Positions 6,006 to 11,620 of a stretch of 11,620 nt of DNA are shown here, piece by piece. The stretch spans positions 1-11,620 of the forward strand of contig DPCD01000001.1 of NCBI GenBank assembly GCA_003516765.1, written 5' to 3'. The number at the start of each line of letters is the position of its first letter. Position 1 is the stretch's first letter. Under the pieces are notes generated by a model, which ran no database searches, was not told where the DNA came from, and saw only the letters and a list, made by a program, of their open reading frames with translations. The DNA comes from Clostridiales bacterium. GTDB lineage: Bacteria > Bacillota > Clostridia > Oscillospirales > Oscillospiraceae. The position numbers and the translations under genes were made by a program.

Positions 6006-6862
6006 TGAAAAACAGCGCATTATCCAAAGAAAAGCAGGCAAAGCGGGCGCTGACGATCTTCTTTGCGGTGCTTTGCGTATTTTACGTGATGCCGGTTCTG
6101 CTGGTGCTGCTCAACTCGTTCAAGGTCAACACCTTCGTCAAGACCGACACGTTCGGCTGGCCCAGCGGCGAGAGCTTTGCGGGCTGGAGCAACTTTGTCA
6201 AGGGCATGACCTTCGGCAACTATCCGTTCTGGAAATCCGCGCTCTACAGCACGGTCATTACGATTCTGTCGACGGCGCTGATTCTGCTGTTCACGTCGAT
6301 GGCAGCGTGGTATATCTCCCGCGTCAATTCGCTGCTTTGCCGCGTGATCTATTATCTTTGCGTGTTCTCGATGGTCGTGCCGTTCCAGATGGTCATGTTT
6401 ACGCTGTCGAAAACTGCCGATACGCTGAAATTAAACACGCCGTGGACGATTCCGGTCATTTATCTGGGCTTTGGCGCAGGTCTGGCGGTGTTCATGTTCA
6501 CAGGCTTTGTCAAGGCGATTCCGCTGGACATTGAAGAGGCGGCGGCAATCGACGGCTGCGGTCCGCTGCGCACGTATTTCTCGGTTGTTCTGCCGATGCT
6601 CCGTCCGACGATGATTTCGGTTGGTATTCTGGAGATCATGTGGATCTGGAACGACTATCTGCTGCCGTACCTGGTGTTGGACCGGACAAATTATCTGACG
6701 ATTCCGATTCACATCCAGTATCTCAAGGGCAGCTATGGCACGGTGGACCTCGGCGCGACGATGGCTCTGATTCTGCTGTCGATCATTCCGGTGATTGTGT
6801 TCTATCTGACGTGCCAGAAGCACATCATCAAGGGCGTTGCCGCGGGCGCAGTCAAGGGCTGA
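6005..6862 (+). CDS. CUT1-family sugar ABC transporter permease (MalG/UgpE type)
   Basis: This is the second membrane subunit, 285 aa with about six transmembrane segments. The EAA loop, EEAAAIDGCGPLRTYFSVVL, spans about 177-196 and is followed by P197 and the WNDYLLP motif (215-221) typical of MalG-like permeases. ATG 6005 overlaps the upstream stop by one base (TGATG), and a strong AAGGAGGT (5988-5995) lies upstream. GTG at 6002 is 7 nt from the GGAGG core and would add one residue; both starts are plausible. It pairs with the 5082-6005 product. No ATPase gene is in the window, as is usual for Firmicute CUT1 loci that share an MsmX-type ATPase encoded elsewhere. Confidence 0.92.
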   Translation: MKNSALSKEKQAKRALTIFFAVLCVFYVMPVLLVLLNSFKVNTFVKTDTFGWPSGESFAGWSNFVKGMTFGNYPFWKSALYSTVITILSTALILLFTSMAAWYISRVNSLLCRVIYYLCVFSMVVPFQMVMFTLSKTADTLKLNTPWTIPVIYLGFGAGLAVFMFTGFVKAIPLDIEEAAAIDGCGPLRTYFSVVLPMLRPTMISVGILEIMWIWNDYLLPYLVLDRTNYLTIPIHIQYLKGSYGTVDLGATMALILLSIIPVIVFYLTCQKHIIKGVAAGAVKG

Positions 6863-6892
6863 GCGCACGATAACGAAAGGAGCGTGAGCCGG

Positions 6893-7900
6893 TTGACCAT
6901 CAAGGATCTGGCAAAGCTCAGCGGATACTCGCTGGGAACCGTTTCGCGGGTGCTCAACGACCAGCCGAATGTCTCCGAGCAGGCGCGCAAAACCATTCTT
7001 GCGCTGGTCGAGGAGCACGGTTTTGAGCGCAACGCGAGTGCGCAGCTGCTCAAGCAGCAGAGGACCAAAAGCGTTCTGATCATTGTCAAGGGTACGTCCA
7101 ACGAGATGTTCGCAGCGATGGTGGAAAAGCTGCAGTCGCTGTTTGCAGACACCGACCACCCCGTGATTGCCGACTTTATCGACGAAGACGAGAACGAGGT
7201 CAAGCGCGCGGTGCAGCTGTGCCGGGAGAGAAAGCCGAGTGGTGTTCTGTTCCTCGGCGGCAACAATGAAAACTTCCGCGCGGATTTTGACAAGGTTCTC
7301 GTGCCGAGCGTGGTCGTGACGAACGATGCACATGAGCTGCGGTTTCCGAACCTGTCGAGTGTCTCGACCGACGACTGCGCGGGTGCGTCGTGCGCGGTGG
7401 AGTATTTGCTCAGAAGCGGACACCGGAATGTCGTTGTTCTCGGCGGCGACCGCGCCATTTCTGACACCAGCGCCAAACGCTACGCCGGGTGCGTGGAGGC
7501 GTTCCGGAAAAACGGTTTGACATTTGACGACGAAACGATGTATTATACCGGTCGGTATTCGTATGAATTCGGCTACAACGGCATGAGGCAGGCGCTTGAA
7601 AAGACGAAGGGACTGACGGCGGTGTTTGCAATGGCGGACGTCATTGCCATCGGCGCAATCCGGGCGCTGCTTGACGAGGGACTGCGCGTGCCGGAGGATA
7701 TTTCGGTCGTGGGCTACGACGGGCTACGCATCGGAGACTTTTATGTGCCGAAGCTGACGACGATTTCGCAGTCGGTGGAGCTTCTGGCGAAGCGCTCGTT
7801 TGAGCTACTGATTTCCTGCATGCAGGGCGCGGCAGCGCAGCATCTGACGGTGCCGTTCCGCCTGCTTCGCCGGCAGAGCGTCCGGCAGATCACAGAATAG
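6893..7900 (+). CDS. LacI-family transcriptional regulator of the sugar locus
   Basis: The protein (335 aa from TTG 6893) begins TIKDLAKLSGYSLGTVSRVLND, a standard LacI helix-turn-helix. A hinge follows (about 45-60), then a periplasmic-binding-protein-like sugar-sensing core from KSVLIIVKG onward, including VVVLGGDRAISDTSAKRYAG and the late VPEDISVVGYDG block. The start is set by AAAGGAG (about 6876-6882): it is 10 nt from TTG 6893 but only 1 nt from GTG 6884, which would add three residues. The family norm also begins right at (M)TIKDLAK. The gene lies 30 nt after the permease and 10 nt before malQ, so it is probably co-transcribed with them and autoregulated. Its likely targets are the palindromes at 3372-3385 and 3472-3485; the inducer is probably a malto-oligosaccharide. 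It ends in TAG, so TAG is evidently a working stop codon here. Confidence 0.92.
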   Translation: MTIKDLAKLSGYSLGTVSRVLNDQPNVSEQARKTILALVEEHGFERNASAQLLKQQRTKSVLIIVKGTSNEMFAAMVEKLQSLFADTDHPVIADFIDEDENEVKRAVQLCRERKPSGVLFLGGNNENFRADFDKVLVPSVVVTNDAHELRFPNLSSVSTDDCAGASCAVEYLLRSGHRNVVVLGGDRAISDTSAKRYAGCVEAFRKNGLTFDDETMYYTGRYSYEFGYNGMRQALEKTKGLTAVFAMADVIAIGAIRALLDEGLRVPEDISVVGYDGLRIGDFYVPKLTTISQSVELLAKRSFELLISCMQGAAAQHLTVPFRLLRRQSVRQITE

Positions 7901-7910
7901 AGGGATTTTT

Positions 7911-9392
7911 ATGGAACGAAGCAGCGGAATTCTGCTGCATATCACATCGCTGCCTTCGAAATACGGCATCGGAAATCTGGGAAAGGAAGCATATGCTTTC
8001 GTGGATTTTCTGAGGCAGGCGGGGCAGAAATACTGGCAGATTCTCCCGCTCTGCCCGCCGGGCTACGGCGATTCGCCGTATCAGGGCTTTTCGGCGTTTG
8101 CGGGCAATCCGTATCTGATTGACCCAGAAGAGCTGGTGGAAAAGGGCTGGCTGGCAAGAAAGACGCTGGAGAGTGTCCAGTGGTCGCAGCGCGACGATCA
8201 GGTTGATTTCCGGCAGATGTATGACGAGCGGCTTCATATGCTGCAGGCGGCGTTCTCCGGCTTCCGGGAAAACGAGCCGGAGGATTTCCGGGCGTTTGTG
8301 GAACAGGAGGCAGCCTGGCTGCCGGAGTATGCGCTGTTTATGGCGATCAAGGCACATTTTGATGATCGTCCGTGGCAGGAGTGGCCGGCGGATATCCGCC
8401 TGCATCAGCCGCAGGCAATTGCGCAGTACCGCGAGAGCTTGCAGATTGATGTCCGGTTCCACTGCTTCCTGCAATATGTGTTCCATAAGCAGTGGCAGAA
8501 CTTAAGAGCCTACGCGCACGAAAACGGCGTGCAGATCATCGGTGACGTGCCGATCTATGTGCCGCTGGATTCAGCAGACGTGTGGGCACATCCGGAAAAC
8601 TTCCAGCTCGGAAGAACCAGACGCCCGCGCTGCGTCGCCGGCTGCCCGCCCGACGGATTCAGCAAAAACGGGCAGTATTGGGGCAACCCGATCTACGACT
8701 GGGCGCGCATGGAGCAGGACGGCTTTTCCTGGTGGCTGCAGCGCATCGGCGCGGCAGGACGCAACTATGACGCCGTGCGCATCGACCATTTCCGCGGCAT
8801 CGAGAGCTATTGGAGCATCCCTGCCGTCAACAAGACCGCGCGCAACGGGCGCTGGGTCAAAGGACCCGGACTCAAGCTGGTGCGCGCCATCCAGAAGGCG
8901 TATCCGGATATCTCGTTCATTGCCGAGGATCTGGGCTTCCTGACGCCGGAGGTTCTGCAGCTGGTGCTCGATTCCGGCTGGCCGGGTATGAAGGTCCTGG
9001 AGTTTGCGTTCGACCCGCGCGAGCCGAGCAACTATCTGCCGCATAAGTACGGTGAAAACTGCATCTGCTACACGGGCACGCACGACAATGAGACGCTGTA
9101 CCAGTGGTGCGGCAAAATTTCGCCGGAGTCCGATGCATATGCGCGGGAGTATCTGGGCATTACCAAAGAAGACGACCTGGCGCAGGCAATCATCGAGGCG
9201 GGCGCAAAGTCAAAGGCGGCGCTGTTTGTGGCGCAGATGCAGGACTATTTGGGACTCGGCGGTGAGGCGCGGATGAATGAGCCCGGTACGCTGAAGGTGG
9301 AGAACTGGCGCTGGCGGATGCTGCCCGGTCAGGCGGACGCGCAGCTGGCGCAGAAAATTTTGTGTTTGACACAGCAGGCAAAGCGCGTATAA
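7911..9392 (+). CDS. malQ: 4-alpha-glucanotransferase (amylomaltase, GH77)
   Basis: This 493-aa cytoplasmic enzyme transfers glucan segments between maltodextrins and releases glucose. Its length is that of the short GH77 amylomaltases. Motifs in order are SGILLHITSLPSKYGIG (5-21), PPGYGDSPYQGFSAFAGNPY (49-68), GDVPIYVPLDSADVW (211-225), CPPDGFSKNGQYWGNP (245-260), the nucleophile D292 in VRIDHFRG, the acid/base E339 in FIAEDLG, and D392 in TGTHDNETLYQW. All three catalytic carboxylates are therefore present. The ribosome site is modest (AGAGGG ending 6 nt before the ATG). Residues 234-241 (GRTRRPRC) look foreign to the family and are better explained by a compensated double frameshift, reported as a finding. 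It works with GlgP on maltodextrins delivered by the upstream importer. Confidence 0.95.
   Translation: MERSSGILLHITSLPSKYGIGNLGKEAYAFVDFLRQAGQKYWQILPLCPPGYGDSPYQGFSAFAGNPYLIDPEELVEKGWLARKTLESVQWSQRDDQVDFRQMYDERLHMLQAAFSGFRENEPEDFRAFVEQEAAWLPEYALFMAIKAHFDDRPWQEWPADIRLHQPQAIAQYRESLQIDVRFHCFLQYVFHKQWQNLRAYAHENGVQIIGDVPIYVPLDSADVWAHPENFQLGRTRRPRCVAGCPPDGFSKNGQYWGNPIYDWARMEQDGFSWWLQRIGAAGRNYDAVRIDHFRGIESYWSIPAVNKTARNGRWVKGPGLKLVRAIQKAYPDISFIAEDLGFLTPEVLQLVLDSGWPGMKVLEFAFDPREPSNYLPHKYGENCICYTGTHDNETLYQWCGKISPESDAYAREYLGITKEDDLAQAIIEAGAKSKAALFVAQMQDYLGLGGEARMNEPGTLKVENWRWRMLPGQADAQLAQKILCLTQQAKRV
8610..8633 (+). other. Compensated frameshift-like segment inside malQ
   Basis: In frame this stretch encodes GRTRRPRC, unlike the acidic/polar loop usually seen before the VAG(C/V)PPD motif. 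The shifted frame from 8612 to 8632 reads KNQTPAL. Restoring one base near 8611 and dropping C 8633 would give FQL-x-KNQTPAL-VAGCPPDGF, a far more family-like loop. The call rests on reading both frames; which version is real is not settled. Confidence 0.5.
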
Positions 9393-9393
9393 T
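9366..9393 (+). promoter_or_regulatory. Full-consensus sigma-A promoter of glgP, inside the end of malQ
   Basis: TTGACA (9366-9371) and TATAAT (9388-9393) are both perfect and separated by 16 nt. The -35 box lies in malQ coding sequence and the -10 box covers its stop codon. Transcription would begin near 9400, leaving a leader of about 86 nt before the glgP ATG. It would let glgP be expressed without the transport operon. Confidence 0.8.
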
Positions 9394-9407
9394 ACGCAGT
9401 ATCAATC

Positions 9408-9449
9408 GCAGCCCGCACTGTCTGCGAGACAGCGCGGGCTGCATGTTTT
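9408..9449 (+). terminator. malQ terminator that also lies in the glgP leader
   Basis: GCAGCCCGC (9408-9416) pairs with GCGGGCTGC (9434-9442), and CTGTCT (9418-9423) pairs with AGACAG (9427-9432), with one A/C mismatch and a GCG loop, followed by ATGTTTT. It should end the malQ operon transcript. Because the promoter at 9366-9393 starts transcription about 8 nt before the stem, the same hairpin also falls in the glgP leader. Confidence 0.82.
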
Positions 9450-9485
9450 GAATCCGGTCTTCGGACCACAGTTTGGAGAATGTGT

Positions 9486-11620
9486 ATGAGTAACGAAGTA
9501 GAACGAATTGTACAGCAGACCGAGGCGCTCCTGCGCCTGCGTCATGAGGAAACCTTACAGGAGACCACGCCGCAGCGGCTGCATGAATGTCTGGGCGAAG
9601 TCATCATGATGCAGATCAATGACAGCTGGGTCAAGACGAAAAAGCGGCAGACTGCCGGGCGGCGTGCGTTTTATTTTTCGGCGGAGTATCTGGTCGGACG
9701 CCTGGTCTACAGCAACCTGTTTAACCTCGGCATTCTGAGCGAGGTCAAAAAGGCGTTCGCGGAAAAGGGCGTGGACCTTGCGTGTCTGGAGGAAATTGAG
9801 GATGCGGCGCTCGGCAACGGCGGTCTGGGGCGGCTCGCAGCGTGCTTCCTCGACAGCGCGGCAACCTGCGACGTGCCGCTGACGGGCTACGGTCTTCGCT
9901 ACCGGTTCGGGCTTTTCAAGCAGAGCTTTGAAAACGGCAGCCAGCGCGAGAACGCCGACGACTGGACAAAGTTCGGAGACCCGTGGAGCCACCGGCGCGA
10001 CAAGCTGGCGGTGAAGGTCAATTTTGCCAACCAGACGGTCATTGCGGTTCCGTATGACATGCCGGTCATCGGCTATGAAAATAACACGATCGGCACGCTG
10101 CGGCTCTGGCAGTGCGAGGCGGAGAAGGAACTGGACTTTGACGCATTCAACGCGCAGAACTATGTCAAGGCGCTGGAAACGAAGAACAAAGCCGAGGATA
10201 TTACGCGCGTTCTGTATCCGAACGATTCGACGTGGGAGGGAAAGCAGCTGCGCATCAAGCAGCAGTATGTGCTCTCCAGCGCGTCGCTGCAGGACATTTT
10301 GAGAAGCTTCCGCGAGAATCACGGCTGCGATTATTACCGGCTTCCGGAATTTGACGCCGTGCAGCTCAACGACACGCATCCGGCAATGGCAATTCCGGAG
10401 CTGATTCGCCTGCTGCAGCTTGAGGGCATGGACTTTGAGTCCGCATTCCAGATTGCCGCGCGCGTGTTCTCTTACACGAACCACACCGTCATGGGCGAGG
10501 CGCTGGAAAAGTGGGATCTGGAGCTGCTGCGTTCGGTGGTGCCGGAGATTTGCGATATCCTTGAGAAAATCGACACCAGACTCAAAAAGGAACATCCGGA
10601 CAGCGGGCTTTTCATCATCAAGGACCATCAGGCGCATATGGCAAATCTCTCGGTGTATGTCTCCACGGCGGTCAACGGTGTGGCGCGGATTCACTTCGAG
10701 ATTCTCAAAAACGACCTGTTCAAGGACTGGTATCGCTATTACCCCGAGCGTTTCCAGAACAAGACCAACGGCATTACACCCCGGCGCTGGCTGGGTCTTT
10801 GCAACCCCGAGCTGTGCGGACTGATCGAAAGCAAGGTCGGCACCGGTTTCCTGACAGATCTTGACAAGCTCGAAGGACTCAAGAACGGGCTCGATGAGAT
10901 GACCGTCAAGCAGTTCAACGCGATCAAGCTGGAAAAGAAGCGGCAGCTTTGCGCGGTGATTGAAGAACATGAGGGCGTGAAGCTGGACCCGAGCTTCGTG
11001 TTTGACGTGCAGGTCAAGCGGCTTCACGAGTATAAGCGGCAGCTGATGAACGCGCTTTCCATCATGGACCTTTACTTCGGCATCAAGGACGGCACGATTT
11101 CCGACTTTACGCCGACGGCGTTTATCTTCGGCGCGAAGGCGGCACCCGGCTATGTGCGCGCAAAGGCGATCATCCGGTATATCAACCGCGTGGCGGAGCT
11201 TGTGAACAACGACCCGGCGGTCGCAGACAAGATGAAGGTTGTGTTCGTGCAGAACTACAACTGCTCGTATGCCGAGCATATTATCCCCGCGGCGGATATC
11301 TCCGAGCAGATTTCGCCCGCCGGCACGGAAGCGTCCGGCACGGGCAACATGAAGCTGATGCTCAATGGCGCGGTCACGCTCGGCACGATGGACGGCGCGA
11401 ACGTCGAGATCGTCGAGCGCGCGGGACTGGAAAACAACTATATCTTCGGCGCGAGCGTCGAAGAGCTGAACGACATCCGCGAGAGCTACTGCGCGCGCGA
11501 TGTGTATCACAGCAATCCGCGCATCAAACGGGCAGTCGACACGCTCGTTGACGGCACGGTGCCGACCGACTCCGAGCTGCGCGAGCTGTATGCGTCGCTG
11601 CTCGACGGCGCAAGCTGGCA
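9486..11620 (+). CDS. glgP: Glycogen / maltodextrin phosphorylase (GT35), cut by the right window edge
   Basis: The frame is open from ATG 9486 to the window edge (711 complete codons; the 3' end is missing). It encodes alpha-glucan phosphorylase, which releases glucose-1-phosphate from the non-reducing ends of glycogen or maltodextrin using inorganic phosphate. Motifs in order are FYFSAEYLVGR (62-72), LGNGGLGRLAACFLDS (108-123), VQLNDTHPAMAIPEL, ERFQNKTNGITPRRWLG, VQVKRLHEYKRQLMNA and EASGTGNMKLMLNGAVTLGT, in which K623 carries the PLP cofactor. GlgP proteins of this type are about 750-850 aa, so roughly 40-140 residues are missing. GGAG (9475-9478) sits 7 nt before the ATG. It has its own promoter but lies directly after malQ, the standard pairing for maltodextrin breakdown. 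The N terminus is short, as in bacterial enzymes lacking the mammalian regulatory region. Confidence 0.96.
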   Translation, partial: MSNEVERIVQQTEALLRLRHEETLQETTPQRLHECLGEVIMMQINDSWVKTKKRQTAGRRAFYFSAEYLVGRLVYSNLFNLGILSEVKKAFAEKGVDLACLEEIEDAALGNGGLGRLAACFLDSAATCDVPLTGYGLRYRFGLFKQSFENGSQRENADDWTKFGDPWSHRRDKLAVKVNFANQTVIAVPYDMPVIGYENNTIGTLRLWQCEAEKELDFDAFNAQNYVKALETKNKAEDITRVLYPNDSTWEGKQLRIKQQYVLSSASLQDILRSFRENHGCDYYRLPEFDAVQLNDTHPAMAIPELIRLLQLEGMDFESAFQIAARVFSYTNHTVMGEALEKWDLELLRSVVPEICDILEKIDTRLKKEHPDSGLFIIKDHQAHMANLSVYVSTAVNGVARIHFEILKNDLFKDWYRYYPERFQNKTNGITPRRWLGLCNPELCGLIESKVGTGFLTDLDKLEGLKNGLDEMTVKQFNAIKLEKKRQLCAVIEEHEGVKLDPSFVFDVQVKRLHEYKRQLMNALSIMDLYFGIKDGTISDFTPTAFIFGAKAAPGYVRAKAIIRYINRVAELVNNDPAVADKMKVVFVQNYNCSYAEHIIPAADISEQISPAGTEASGTGNMKLMLNGAVTLGTMDGANVEIVERAGLENNYIFGASVEELNDIRESYCARDVYHSNPRIKRAVDTLVDGTVPTDSELRELYASLLDGASW

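Noticed and set aside
5067..6041. Long minus-strand open frame opposite the first permease
   Set aside because: It is Arg/His-rich with no recognisable domain, lies fully opposite a clear MalF-type permease with an intact EAA loop, and has no ribosome site. It is a shadow of GC-biased coding sequence.
9555..11510. 651-codon minus-strand open frame opposite glgP
   Set aside because: The plus strand has an uninterrupted, fully motif-bearing glycogen phosphorylase here. The antisense frame is low-complexity in style (Arg/His/Val-rich) and resembles no family.

Overview
The window looks like a chromosomal segment from an anaerobic, moderately GC-rich Firmicute, most likely a gut Clostridia of the Oscillospiraceae/Ruminococcaceae kind. 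The reasons are strong AGGAGG-type ribosome sites, sigma-A-like TTGACA/TATAAT promoters, a Gram-positive lipoprotein solute-binding protein, tightly overlapping genes and TTG/GTG starts. This placement is inference from gene style; no rRNA or other marker gene is present. No phage, IS element, CRISPR array, tRNA or rRNA was seen.

Region 1 (1-760): a short GC-rich hairpin at the left edge, then a terminator and a minus-strand nicotinamidase (isochorismatase-fold) gene with all metal and catalytic residues in place. Its promoter is divergent from the next unit.

Region 2 (736-3294): a compact three-gene operon behind a near-consensus promoter and closed by a strong terminator. It encodes a MarR-type regulator, a PLP-dependent alpha-oxoamine synthase whose motifs resemble serine palmitoyltransferase more than AONS or KBL, and a classical short-chain dehydrogenase. 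The genes overlap by 4 and 1 nt. A condensing enzyme followed by a ketoreductase is the order of the first two steps of sphingoid-base synthesis (SPT, then 3-ketosphinganine reductase), and also resembles the CqsA-plus-SDR logic of alpha-hydroxyketone signals. This is unexpected in a Firmicute and is the best candidate in the window for an undescribed pathway.

Region 3 (3295-9449): a malto-oligosaccharide-type uptake and breakdown locus. It holds a lipoprotein solute-binding protein, two CUT1 permeases, a LacI-family regulator and 4-alpha-glucanotransferase (malQ). No ATPase is encoded here, so a shared MsmX/MalK-type ATPase is presumably used. A perfect 14-bp LacI/CcpA-type palindrome lies just downstream of the promoter, with a second, imperfect copy exactly 100 bp upstream. 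The solute-binding protein gene is interrupted by a single in-frame TAG codon, although the reading frame continues intact for another 196 codons. A terminator-like hairpin separates it from the permeases. malQ carries a short stretch that reads like a compensated double frameshift.

Region 4 (9366-11620): a consensus promoter embedded in the last codons of malQ, then a long hairpin in the leader, then glycogen/maltodextrin phosphorylase (glgP), which runs off the right edge. MalQ and GlgP together would convert imported maltodextrins to glucose and glucose-1-phosphate.
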